Shown piece by piece: positions 7,539 through 16,263 of a DNA stretch of 30,345 nucleotides. The stretch covers positions 1-30,345 of the forward strand of contig JAILCT010000221.1 in NCBI GenBank assembly GCA_024690425.1, given 5' to 3'. The DNA comes from Lachnospiraceae bacterium (GTDB taxonomy: Bacteria > Bacillota_A > Clostridia > Lachnospirales > Lachnospiraceae). Every line of letters starts with the position of its first letter. Position 1 is the stretch's first letter. The notes beneath the pieces were generated by a model. The model searched no databases. It saw only the letters and a list, made by a program, of their open reading frames with translations, and was not told the origin of the DNA. The position numbers were made by a program, and so were the translations under genes.

Positions 7539-7564
7539 AAGGGGGCAGCGCATACTGCCCCCTT
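7539..7564 (+). promoter_or_regulatory. intercistronic hairpin after the binding-protein gene
   Basis: AAGGGGGCAG and CTGCCCCCTT form a perfect 10-bp stem around a six-base loop. No T-run follows, so it is better seen as a partial terminator or 3'-end stabiliser. Such hairpins commonly raise the binding protein relative to the permeases in importer operons. Confidence 0.6.
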
Positions 7565-7616
7565 AGCAGTTGAAATATAGGTTTTTGGAAGGAAGAATTC
7601 AGAAAGGAGAGGTATT

Positions 7617-8684
7617 ATGGGCGAATTCTCCGTGGGAAGAAAGGTCGCATCGTTTGGCGGTATGATCGCCGGTCTGGTGCTTTTGATCCTTGGCCTTGCA
7701 TGGGCAATCGGAAAGACGGGAAACCCTATGAGAGGCATTGCGATAATTGCGGGGGCTGTGCTCTTCTTTGCAGGATTGTATCTGTTCCCGACTTTTAAAC
7801 ACCACAGGACCATAGTTAATATCATCTTTTTGTTCCCGCTGCTTTTTGCGTTTGCCGTAACTGTCATAATACCTCTGGTGCTTGGCATCGGCTATTCCTT
7901 TACTAATTGGGACGGGATCAGGGTGAGAGGCTTTGTGGGTCTTGAGAACTATGTAAGGATGTTCAGGCAGCCGGGCTTTATATGGTCAATACTTATCACA
8001 TTCCTGTTTGTTGTTTTCAATATCATTCTTGTTAATCTTGTCGCTTTTCTGCTTGCCCTATTGTGTACGAGTAAGCTTAAGGGCCTCGGATTCTTCAGGG
8101 CGGCTTATTTTCTGCCGAACCTTATTGGCGGTATCGTGCTGGGTTATATCTGGCAGTTTATTTTTTCAAATGTTATCACGAAATTCACGACAGCTCTTTT
8201 CGACCAGAGGTATTCCATGCTCTCTGAAACAAAGACCGCCTTTATCGGAATAGTGATCGTATATATATGGCAGTATGCAGGTTATATCATGCTCATCTAC
8301 ATAACGGGTCTTAACACGATACCCGGTGATGTGCTCGAAGCATCATCAATCGACGGTGCAAATGCATCGCAGACGCTTTTCTCTATAAAGATCCCCATGA
8401 TAGCTCCGACGATCACCATATGTACATTCCTGACGCTTACTTCAGCATTTAAGCAGTTCGATGTCAACCTGGCGCTTACCAACGGAACAGGATCGGTCGC
8501 AAGCTTTATGGGCAGCTATCTGACAAACGGAACCGAGATGCTGGCTCTGAATATTTACTCAACAGCGGTCATAAACAATGAATATGCATTCGGTGAGGCC
8601 AAGGCAGTTCTTTTCTTTATAATCCTTGCGGTTGTTTCTATAATCCAGGTCAGGATATCCAATAAGAGGGAGGTGGAACTATAA
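7617..8684 (+). CDS. CUT1 ABC transporter permease, MalF/UgpA-type
   Basis: A 355-aa membrane protein. The transport core begins near residue 68 (IVNIIFLFPLLFAFAVTVIIPLV) with the usual six helices and the EAA loop EASSIDGANASQTLFSIKIPMI, which docks the ATPase. A TNWDG sequence after the first core helix is typical of MalF-type CUT1 subunits. It carries two extra N-terminal helices (about residues 11-33 and 38-56), making it some 60 residues longer than the usual 290-aa form. GGAG lies nine bases before the ATG. The stop codon overlaps the next start (TAATG), indicating translational coupling to the second permease. Confidence 0.88.
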   Translation: MGEFSVGRKVASFGGMIAGLVLLILGLAWAIGKTGNPMRGIAIIAGAVLFFAGLYLFPTFKHHRTIVNIIFLFPLLFAFAVTVIIPLVLGIGYSFTNWDGIRVRGFVGLENYVRMFRQPGFIWSILITFLFVVFNIILVNLVAFLLALLCTSKLKGLGFFRAAYFLPNLIGGIVLGYIWQFIFSNVITKFTTALFDQRYSMLSETKTAFIGIVIVYIWQYAGYIMLIYITGLNTIPGDVLEASSIDGANASQTLFSIKIPMIAPTITICTFLTLTSAFKQFDVNLALTNGTGSVASFMGSYLTNGTEMLALNIYSTAVINNEYAFGEAKAVLFFIILAVVSIIQVRISNKREVEL

Positions 8685-9553
8685 TGAAGATCAGAGAGAA
8701 GACCTCATCAAGAATCATCAAAATGATCATTGCCGTTATAGTTGCGGTATATGTACTTTTCCCCTTCTTCCTGGTTGTGATCAATTCGTGCAAGCCAACG
8801 GATAAGATAACCGAGAACCCGATAGGTGTGGCAGGAGCAAGTTTTGGCCAGCTGTATTTAAATCTTGTGGATGTAATAAACAATACACACTTCCTTTTCT
8901 GGTCGGCATTTGAATGTTCTGTTATAATAACGGTTGTGTCATTGGTACTGCTTGCGCTTTTCGGTGCAATGGCAGCATGGGTCATCTGCCGCAACCATAC
9001 GAAGTGGTCAACGGTAATATATTTTACATTTATCGCTTCGATGATAATACCATTTCAGGTTGTAATGCTCCCGCTCATCTCCACTTTCAGGGATGTGGGT
9101 AAGTTCATCGGCATACCGATGCTCCAGTCGGTACCCGGTATCATTTTTGCATATCTTGGGTTTGGTGGTGCAATGACCGTATTTATTCTGAACGGCTTTA
9201 TCAAGGGCATTCCCATGGAACTTGAAGAGGCTGCATCTATCGACGGATGTTCTCCCGAGCAGACTTTCTTCAGGATAATACTTCCCCTGCTTAAGCCTGT
9301 TATAACTACGGTCACCATCCTTAACGGTATGTGGATATGGAACGATTACCTTCTGCCTTCGATGATGCTTGGACAGAACGGCAAGGTGAAGACGTTACCC
9401 GTTGCGGTACAGGCTTTCGTGGGTTCGTACGTTAAGCAGTGGAACCTCATTCTTGCGGCGGCACTGCTTGCGATAGTACCCATCGTCATCCTCTTCTTCT
9501 TTGCACAGAAGCAGATCATGGAGGGTATGATAGAAGGAGCTGTCAAGGGATAA
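8684..9553 (+). CDS. CUT1 ABC transporter permease, MalG/UgpE-type
   Basis: A 289-aa protein of standard length with six membrane segments. The early LFPFFLVVINSCKPTDKI is the MalG-type N-terminal signature. The EAA loop EEAASIDGCSPEQTFFRIILPLLKP lies at about residues 182-206, and a WIWNDYLLP segment typical of the family follows. It pairs with the MalF-type subunit to form the channel. No ATP-binding subunit is encoded nearby, so a shared MsmX/MsmK-type ATPase elsewhere is expected to energise it. It starts one base inside the preceding gene's stop codon and ends 44 bases before malQ. Confidence 0.88.
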   Translation: MKIREKTSSRIIKMIIAVIVAVYVLFPFFLVVINSCKPTDKITENPIGVAGASFGQLYLNLVDVINNTHFLFWSAFECSVIITVVSLVLLALFGAMAAWVICRNHTKWSTVIYFTFIASMIIPFQVVMLPLISTFRDVGKFIGIPMLQSVPGIIFAYLGFGGAMTVFILNGFIKGIPMELEEAASIDGCSPEQTFFRIILPLLKPVITTVTILNGMWIWNDYLLPSMMLGQNGKVKTLPVAVQAFVGSYVKQWNLILAAALLAIVPIVILFFFAQKQIMEGMIEGAVKG

Positions 9554-9597
9554 AGGTGACGCACCAAGACTCGAATTCAGATAGGAGGACTTTGCAA

Positions 9598-11076
9598 ATG
9601 AGAAAAAGCGGAGTGCTTATGCCTGTTGCCTCTCTTCCGGGTAACTACGGGATAGGGTCATTTTCCAAGGAGGCATATAAGTTTATAGACGATCTTAAAA
9701 CTGCGGGCCAGTCCTACTGGCAGATACTTCCATTGGGGCCTACGGGATATGGCGATTCTCCGTACCAGTCCTTCTCTACATTTGCGGGCAATCCATATTT
9801 TGTCGACCTTGATACGCTGGTGGAAGAGGGACTGCTCAAGCAGGAAGAATGCAGCGGATTTGATTGGGGTAAGGACAAAAACCATATCGATTATGAGAAG
9901 ATATACCTTTCAAGGTTCAAGGCATTAAAGCTTGCCTATAAGAGGTTTGATCCTGCGAAGGAGAAGAAGTATAAGAGCTTTCTTTCAAGGAATAAGTTCT
10001 GGCTTGATGATTATGCCCTCTATATGGCGGTGAAGAATTCATTTGGAGGTGTCAGCTTTTCCGAATGGGACGATGATATAAGGCTCCGCAGAAAATCAGC
10101 CGTGGCTGAATATAAGAAGAAATATGAGGACGAGATAAGCTTCTATAAGTTTATCCAGTATGAATTCGATAAGCAGTGGATGGCTCTTAAGACATATGCC
10201 AATAAGAAGGGCATTGAGATAATAGGCGATATACCCATCTATGTGGCTTTTGATTCTGCCGATACATGGGCATCCCCCGAACTCTTCCAGCTTGATGAAA
10301 ACAGGACGCCAAAAGCCGTTGCGGGAACGCCGCCGGATGCTTTCAGTAAGACCGGCCAGCTGTGGGGCAATCCCTTGTACGAGTGGAAGAAGCATAAGGA
10401 GACCGGTTTTTCATGGTGGATAAAGAGGATCCGCCATTGTATGAGAATGTATGATGTTGTAAGGATCGACCACTTCAGGGCTTTTGATGAGTATTATTCC
10501 GTACCCTACGGAGATAAGACAGCTGTTAACGGCAAGTGGGTCAAGGGGCCCGGCATAGCGCTTTTCAGAACGGTAAAGAAGGAGCTCGGCGATATCAATG
10601 TGATCGCAGAAGACTTAGGATTCCTTACACCGTCTGTACTTAAGCTTGTTAGAGATACCGGTTTCCCGGGAATGAAGGTATTGCAGTTTGCCTTTGATTC
10701 AAGGGAGGATTCGGATTATCTTCCTCATAATTATATTAAGAACTGTGTGGTGTACACGGGAACCCATGATAATTACACGATGCTCGGATGGTATGACTCC
10801 ATATCCAAAAAGGACAGGAAATATGCCGATGATTACCTTAACAACGCCGGGCATAAGGGTAAGGAGCTTGTCTGGGATTATATAAGGCTTGCCCTTGCAT
10901 CCTGTGCGGATACGTGCATAATCCCCATGCAGGATTATTTAGGGCTTGGCAATGAGGCCCGGATAAACACTCCTTCCACAACAGGCGGCAACTGGGTGTG
11001 GAGGATGGATAAAAAAGCATTTGCAAAGTCACTCGCAAGCCGCATGAAAAATATAACTGAACTGTACAGTCGATAA
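9598..11076 (+). CDS. malQ: 4-alpha-glucanotransferase (amylomaltase, GH77)
   Basis: A 492-aa cytoplasmic enzyme that transfers alpha-1,4-glucan chains between maltooligosaccharides and releases glucose. It starts at the ATG that follows AGGAGG by nine bases. An in-frame extension back to 9439 would read through the end of the permease gene and is not used. GH77 hallmarks: the N-terminal GVLMPVASLPGNYGIG, WQILPLGPTGYGDSPYQ (residues 41-57), nucleophile Asp291 in RIDHFRAF, acid/base Glu338 in IAEDLG, and Asp391 in THDN. It is last in the importer operon, which argues that the transported sugar is a maltodextrin or is turned into one. A 12-bp hairpin seven bases after the stop is a likely terminator. 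Confidence 0.95.
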   Translation: MRKSGVLMPVASLPGNYGIGSFSKEAYKFIDDLKTAGQSYWQILPLGPTGYGDSPYQSFSTFAGNPYFVDLDTLVEEGLLKQEECSGFDWGKDKNHIDYEKIYLSRFKALKLAYKRFDPAKEKKYKSFLSRNKFWLDDYALYMAVKNSFGGVSFSEWDDDIRLRRKSAVAEYKKKYEDEISFYKFIQYEFDKQWMALKTYANKKGIEIIGDIPIYVAFDSADTWASPELFQLDENRTPKAVAGTPPDAFSKTGQLWGNPLYEWKKHKETGFSWWIKRIRHCMRMYDVVRIDHFRAFDEYYSVPYGDKTAVNGKWVKGPGIALFRTVKKELGDINVIAEDLGFLTPSVLKLVRDTGFPGMKVLQFAFDSREDSDYLPHNYIKNCVVYTGTHDNYTMLGWYDSISKKDRKYADDYLNNAGHKGKELVWDYIRLALASCADTCIIPMQDYLGLGNEARINTPSTTGGNWVWRMDKKAFAKSLASRMKNITELYSR

Positions 11077-11082
11077 ATCGAA

Positions 11083-11112
11083 ACAGGGGGACGGGGAACC
11101 GTCCCCTTGTCT
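11083..11112 (+). terminator. malQ terminator-like hairpin, repeat copy B
   Basis: ACAGGGGGACGG pairs with CCGTCCCCTTGT (12 bp including one G-U pair) around a GGAA tetraloop. It is followed by the pyrimidine-rich CTTCTTATTATT. Position and structure suit a terminator. The GGGGACGG core also makes it one of three related repeats in the window. Confidence 0.6.
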
Positions 11113-11136
11113 TCTTATTATTATGTATGTTAATAT
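11107..11136 (+). promoter_or_regulatory. weak promoter candidate for the 503-aa gene
   Basis: TTGTCT (11107-11112) and TAATAT (11131-11136) with an 18-base spacer lie in an AT-rich stretch upstream of the gene at 11170. The -35 box overlaps the arm of the preceding hairpin. Other AT-rich -10 options exist, so this is tentative. Confidence 0.3.
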
Positions 11137-11169
11137 ATTATAGTTAGTTTTGTTTCATGGGGTATAAAG

Positions 11170-12681
11170 ATGAAAAGTATTTACGAACAGATCGATGATG
11201 CGGTAAGGATGAACGGGTGCATTCCCGAAGGCTTTGTGCTGGTTGATGCATTAAAGCCCGGGGAGAAGACTCATACACATCTTGGATCGGACGAGGGTAT
11301 AATCGGACATCCTGTAATAGCGCCTGATGCTACCGAGCTTGAATGCGCGGTCAAGATCATCAGGGAAGCCGTTAAGATAAATGCCAAGCTTGCGGTACAC
11401 GGCTTTGACGACAATGAGCTTGGTTTCAAGGTGGCAAGGATAAGGGGATCGCTCCTTAAGAAGATAATCGATGATATACAGCAGTATGATCCGCATAAGC
11501 TCTCGACACTTGCCTATTCGCTGGCCATGTTCGGGACCAAGACAGAAACCGTAAAGTTAGGGCTTCTGTTGCTTGTCCTGTTTGATTTTGCCGATGATGA
11601 AGTTGTTAAGAAGCATCTTATAACGATAGGGATGTATGAAGAATTCACCAGCTATGTCATATCCAATGTGAAGAGCTGGCCCGAAGGTTCGAGGAACCAT
11701 GTTTATTATGTTTACGCTCAGAGGCTTAAGGGCTGGGGCAAGATTAATGCGGTAGAGTGCCTTGAACCGACAAGTGATGAGATAAAGGAATGGATCCTGT
11801 GCGAAGGCTGCAATAATGAAGTCGGATACAGGTATCTTGCCGCAACGGCATATGAAAAGAGTGATCTTTCGGCCCGCCTTAAGGACGGGAAGCTGACAGA
11901 GGAGCAGATGAGAGGGGCCAGGGACATCATGAGGGGTCTTCTTGAGGATCCGCAGAACCCGGGTATAGCCTCCGTCGACAATCCGACACTGCTTGCCATG
12001 AGATATTTCAAGGAGCTGGCGGACCATGAGATAGCTCTGGAAGATGTTGTAAACATGTATCAGATGAAGGATTACTTCGAGAACATAGACAAGGCTTCAC
12101 GTCCTGCCGACAAGGAGAAGGCACTTGCCGTGATCGGAAGGCTCATCGGACTTGCGGATGCCGAGAAGAAGATCCGGGAAGGAGTCGCTGACAAGCCGGA
12201 GCTGTCGGTGCCCACAGCAACGCATGCGGGAATAGACATTGCCGATCCGCTTATGGAATGTGTCATGAGTGACTTTGACAGTTACTATAAATACGGTTAT
12301 TACTTCCTTGCCGACAATGTTTATGTTGATGAATTCCTTATGGCCTGCGAGAAGAACCTTATCGGCAGGAACTTCAAGGAGGGCATGGGACTTGACACGG
12401 TAACGCCTGACGATGAGAATATATGGCTTCTTGATCTGGTCGTAAGCCATCTTACCCCTTATCCGGGGAAGGGAGCAAAGCTTGTGACCGCTTCGGTCAA
12501 TTCGAGTGTACTGAAATTCAGGACAGTGGCAGCCAAGGTGATCACCGAATGGGAAGAAGCCGAGGGTGCAAATATCAAAAAGATCAACACCGAGATCTTC
12601 CATGCCGTTAAGAAGGTAAAGAAGAAGGAGGTTGCGGATTCACTCAAGAAGGTATGGGATGATATCCTGGCCTATAAATAG
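11170..12681 (+). CDS. conserved-looking soluble protein of unknown function
   Basis: A 503-aa protein with no signal peptide or membrane segment and an acidic/lysine-rich, alpha-helical character. I do not recognise a catalytic motif. The N-terminus (MKSIYEQIDDAVRMNGCIPEGFVL) leads to an amphipathic helical body. The segments LKKIIDDIQQYDPHKLSTLAYSLAMFG (about residues 97-123) and VKLGLLLLVLFDFADDEVVKKHL (129-151) look like HEAT/ARM-style helical repeats. This suggests a scaffold or protein-interaction role, by inference only. The ribosome site is weak (GGGG nine bases before ATG). A 1164-aa membrane protein starts 32 bases downstream with no terminator between, so the two probably share a transcript. 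Confidence 0.75.
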   Translation: MKSIYEQIDDAVRMNGCIPEGFVLVDALKPGEKTHTHLGSDEGIIGHPVIAPDATELECAVKIIREAVKINAKLAVHGFDDNELGFKVARIRGSLLKKIIDDIQQYDPHKLSTLAYSLAMFGTKTETVKLGLLLLVLFDFADDEVVKKHLITIGMYEEFTSYVISNVKSWPEGSRNHVYYVYAQRLKGWGKINAVECLEPTSDEIKEWILCEGCNNEVGYRYLAATAYEKSDLSARLKDGKLTEEQMRGARDIMRGLLEDPQNPGIASVDNPTLLAMRYFKELADHEIALEDVVNMYQMKDYFENIDKASRPADKEKALAVIGRLIGLADAEKKIREGVADKPELSVPTATHAGIDIADPLMECVMSDFDSYYKYGYYFLADNVYVDEFLMACEKNLIGRNFKEGMGLDTVTPDDENIWLLDLVVSHLTPYPGKGAKLVTASVNSSVLKFRTVAAKVITEWEEAEGANIKKINTEIFHAVKKVKKKEVADSLKKVWDDILAYK

Positions 12682-12713
12682 GTGAATACTGCAGGGGAGA
12701 CAAAGAGGGTTTA

Positions 12714-15700
12714 ATGTATTTACTTATCATTTTTATCATAGCATGGGTTCTGAGTCCGATAGTATTTATCCCGATGCTTATCAGCATGTCATCCAGGATC
12801 AAAAAGAAGGATGATGAAATACGCAGGCTGAACGAGAGGCTGACCGAGAGGCCGGCCGAATCCGTCAGACGATCCGTGGCCGAGGAAGAAACGAGTTCCC
12901 AGCTTACGATCGGGGATATCCGGGGGCGTGCGGATGAAGGGACAGGACCTGATCATGAAGCTTCCGTACATAAGGAAGCTGCCTTGGAACAGGAAGTTCC
13001 GGTGCAGCCTGTAAGGCGTGAGGCCAAGCCGCGGGTCAGGAAGAAGATCGAGACAGGGCATATACTTTTCGGTATAGGCGTTGTTCTTGTGTTTGTTGCG
13101 GGTCTTATTTTCGCGACCTCCATGTGGTCGATCATGCCTTCGTTCTTTAAGGTGACTACCCTTATAGGAGCAGCATTGTTCTTTGTTCTTGTGGCGTGGA
13201 TCATGCAGGTTAAGCTGAAGCTTCGGGAAGCGAGCATCACCATGTTCGTTCTGGGGGCGGCATTTTTGTCCCTGGCCGTTATCGCTATCGGTTATTTTGC
13301 CTGGTTTGGGAAGGGTTTTTCCCTTGGATCGGGATCACGTTATCTTGTCATATCCGTAAGCCTGTGGGTGCTTGCAGTTACGCTTGTTTTCGGATATAAG
13401 CTGTACGGAAGCTTCGTCTTTCAGGTTATTTCATATGTTGTATCATGCGGGGCATTTACCCTGCTTATGAAGCATGTATTTAAGAAAGGGGATATCACCC
13501 TTTTACTTGCCGGGCTCTATCTGCTTGCAACGCTCATCTTCCTGCAGCTTAAGGGCGTGACGGTCATGAGAAGGGTCAGCCGTATCCTCTCTTACGGGTA
13601 TGTGGTCACAAGCCTGCTCATGTATTTTGCCTTTGGGTTCAACGGGATAATGAGCCTTGTAATGCTTGCAGACATCGCCATGATGACGTTCATTGCGATA
13701 AGCGGAGAGACAGGGGAGGGCACCGGTCCGTATGCCTGGATCTATTACGCGATCCCCGTTATAGGCGCCTTCTTTATATTCAACACATCCTCATATTACA
13801 AATACACCATTCCGCACGGGGATGTGGTATGTGCTCTGATCCTTATTTTAACAGCCTTCTTCGTATACAGGTATGTCCCGATAAAGAAGCAGAGAAGGCT
13901 TGCCAACCTGTCATCGCTCGTGACTCTTCTTATATGTTTTTCATTCAGCTTCGGGAGCCTGATAACAGCCATGGACCGGAACCATGATTCATTTTCCGAT
14001 ATAGGAGAGGTTCTCCCCGGATTGATCCTGTTCATGGTATGTGCAGTCGTTTTTTCTGTCGAGTATTTAAGAACGCTTAAGCCTCTTAAGAGGGAAGAAG
14101 CGGATTTCTTTACATGGGCATATCTGTCCGACCTGTGCCTGATGGTCTTTATCAGCCTGTATGCACTTACGCCCGTGAGCCGGTACGCAGGGGTACGGCA
14201 TGCGGGATATGTCGGTACGCTTATCCCCCTTGGGATCATTCTTGCCGTAACACTTGCAGTCATACTTCTGTATCAGTACAGGATGGCGACCAATTCACTT
14301 ACCTTCAGGATGATATTTACCCAGCGGCTTGGGAGTATAATGCTTAATGCCGCCATCATTATATCCTTTGCGCAGTTTATAAGGATACCGCATGATTCCT
14401 ATACTTCGTACCTGCTTAATATACCGCTCATAACGGCTGTTCTTGTCTATCAGGTACACACAAGGCTTAAGCACAATAATCCGGACGGGATACTGACGGC
14501 ATGCATATTCCCCTTTGTACTCATGTCGGGCATAGACAGGATAGTGGAAAGGGTATTCCCTGAAATGGAGGCGGTAAGGGTAAATACCGTGTTTGAGATA
14601 AAGCTGCTGATGTTCCTTTCGGTCCTTATTATCGGACTCTTTATCTATAAGAAGCTTTATTCATACAACAGAGAGACGAAGAGACTGATGATCGACTGGA
14701 ATGCGCTCATGGCCTTCATTATCCTCGTGGTGGCACTGACTACCGATGCATCATGGGATATTGAGCATATTGACTTCAGGGGGTTTACTGCGCTTTCGGT
14801 GTTCATCCTCTATATAGCCCTTAAGCTTGACGGGCTGGCAAGAAGGATAGCTTTGAGCCTTATGACGGCATGCCTGTGCTGTGCATATGTTTATCAGGAT
14901 TTTGTGGCATGGAACATTGAATTTGACGTGGAGCTTAAGGCTCTTTCGATGCTTGTCTTTGCTGCTGTCCTTAAATACGTTATCTTCAGAAGCAGGGAGA
15001 AGATCGCTTCCTATATAAGCTTCGGGATCATGTGCATCTTCTTCATCATACAATGGTACAATATCGATGCGGTCGCAACCAGGCCTGCCATGCCCGTGAT
15101 CAACATCAAGATCACCATCTTCATGTGTGTGGTTCTTGGCGCCTTTGCTTACGGATTATGGAGAAAGTCACTCGGAAACGAACTTCTCACCCTCGCGCTT
15201 ACAGTCATGTTTGCGGCATCGTGCATAGATAACAGGAGGGGCGGACATCTTATTATAGCGGCTGTCCTATGCATTGCACTTATCGTATATTTTTACAGGA
15301 AGGGCCGCCAGCCCATGTGCGTTATCCCCATCACCACTCTTCTGATCATTATCGGTGATACGCTTAATACACGTGTTGCACAGTTTGTGGCTACGGGGAG
15401 CTTCGACATTTCTGGCGGGATACTTGTGGAAGCGAAGCCCAACCACACTCCCCAGTGTGTCATATGGATCATTGTGTTTGCCGTTATGCTTGCACTCGGA
15501 AGGTTCCTTCATGCAAGAGTCATAAGCAGGGCGGATGAGGAACATCCTTTCAGGATAGACTGGTTTACGATCCTGTCACTGGTTCCGGCTCTGGCAGTCC
15601 TTGATGTTGGCAACAGGAATTTTAAATGGTCGGTATCCCTTCTAATGTCCTTGTATCTATTCGGGTATTATAAGAGGGTGAAGGATTTCCTGAACAAACC

Positions 15701-16208
15701 GATACTTACGGCCATTTCAGTCTGCACGGCCATAGCCTGGTGGACACAGCCGATCGTGAGAGTCAGGGAACTCTTTGTTACCGAGCTTCGGATCATCGGA
15801 TTCCTCGCCCTGGTGTATGTAATAACGAAGCTTATATATAAGAAGGAACTTGATGACAGGCTTGACTTTATGTATTACGCATCGGTCGCTTCGGTCATAT
15901 GGCAGAGCGTTTCAGCGATAAAGTCAGCCAAGCTCTTTGATGTTATAATATTGGGGATAGTACTGCTTGCCATGATCATAATCGCGTTTGAGAAGAAGAG
16001 CAGGCGGTGGTTCCTCTTGTCGGCCATATCTCTTGTATGTATTTTCCTTTATATGTCGAGGGATTTCTGGAGGAAGATCGTATGGCCGGTATATGTATTC
16101 GCGGTAGGTATCGTCCTGATATTCTTTGCTACCAGGAACGAGTATCGTAAGAAGCATCCCGTATCCGAAGAGGATAAGAAGAAGCTCTTTGAGGGCTGGG
16201 GAAGGTAG
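12714..16208 (+). CDS. very large polytopic membrane protein of unknown function
   Basis: An 1164-aa protein. A membrane helix at residues 1-21 is followed by a charged, partly coiled-coil cytoplasmic stretch (about 22-110, rich in E and R). From about residue 116 to 1150 there is a nearly unbroken series of some 30 hydrophobic segments. The first pair (GHILFGIGVVLVFVAGLIFA and FKVTTLIGAALFFVLVAWI) resembles the repeated membrane units of DUF2157/DUF2339-type proteins. That is the best family guess but unconfirmed. No transporter or enzyme signature is visible. The C-terminus ends in a short basic/acidic tail. It follows the 503-aa gene, likely in one operon, and AGAGGG lies close upstream of the ATG. 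Confidence 0.75.
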   Translation: MYLLIIFIIAWVLSPIVFIPMLISMSSRIKKKDDEIRRLNERLTERPAESVRRSVAEEETSSQLTIGDIRGRADEGTGPDHEASVHKEAALEQEVPVQPVRREAKPRVRKKIETGHILFGIGVVLVFVAGLIFATSMWSIMPSFFKVTTLIGAALFFVLVAWIMQVKLKLREASITMFVLGAAFLSLAVIAIGYFAWFGKGFSLGSGSRYLVISVSLWVLAVTLVFGYKLYGSFVFQVISYVVSCGAFTLLMKHVFKKGDITLLLAGLYLLATLIFLQLKGVTVMRRVSRILSYGYVVTSLLMYFAFGFNGIMSLVMLADIAMMTFIAISGETGEGTGPYAWIYYAIPVIGAFFIFNTSSYYKYTIPHGDVVCALILILTAFFVYRYVPIKKQRRLANLSSLVTLLICFSFSFGSLITAMDRNHDSFSDIGEVLPGLILFMVCAVVFSVEYLRTLKPLKREEADFFTWAYLSDLCLMVFISLYALTPVSRYAGVRHAGYVGTLIPLGIILAVTLAVILLYQYRMATNSLTFRMIFTQRLGSIMLNAAIIISFAQFIRIPHDSYTSYLLNIPLITAVLVYQVHTRLKHNNPDGILTACIFPFVLMSGIDRIVERVFPEMEAVRVNTVFEIKLLMFLSVLIIGLFIYKKLYSYNRETKRLMIDWNALMAFIILVVALTTDASWDIEHIDFRGFTALSVFILYIALKLDGLARRIALSLMTACLCCAYVYQDFVAWNIEFDVELKALSMLVFAAVLKYVIFRSREKIASYISFGIMCIFFIIQWYNIDAVATRPAMPVINIKITIFMCVVLGAFAYGLWRKSLGNELLTLALTVMFAASCIDNRRGGHLIIAAVLCIALIVYFYRKGRQPMCVIPITTLLIIIGDTLNTRVAQFVATGSFDISGGILVEAKPNHTPQCVIWIIVFAVMLALGRFLHARVISRADEEHPFRIDWFTILSLVPALAVLDVGNRNFKWSVSLLMSLYLFGYYKRVKDFLNKPILTAISVCTAIAWWTQPIVRVRELFVTELRIIGFLALVYVITKLIYKKELDDRLDFMYYASVASVIWQSVSAIKSAKLFDVIILGIVLLAMIIIAFEKKSRRWFLLSAISLVCIFLYMSRDFWRKIVWPVYVFAVGIVLIFFATRNEYRKKHPVSEEDKKKLFEGWGR

Positions 16209-16263
16209 GAAACCGGTCGTCCTGTTTGGGATGACGGAGTGGAACAGAACAGGAGGTAGAGGT

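Noticed and set aside
9439..9597. 53-codon upstream extension of malQ
   Set aside because: It overlaps the permease gene in another frame, and AGGAGG sits right before the ATG at 9598, where GH77 homology begins.
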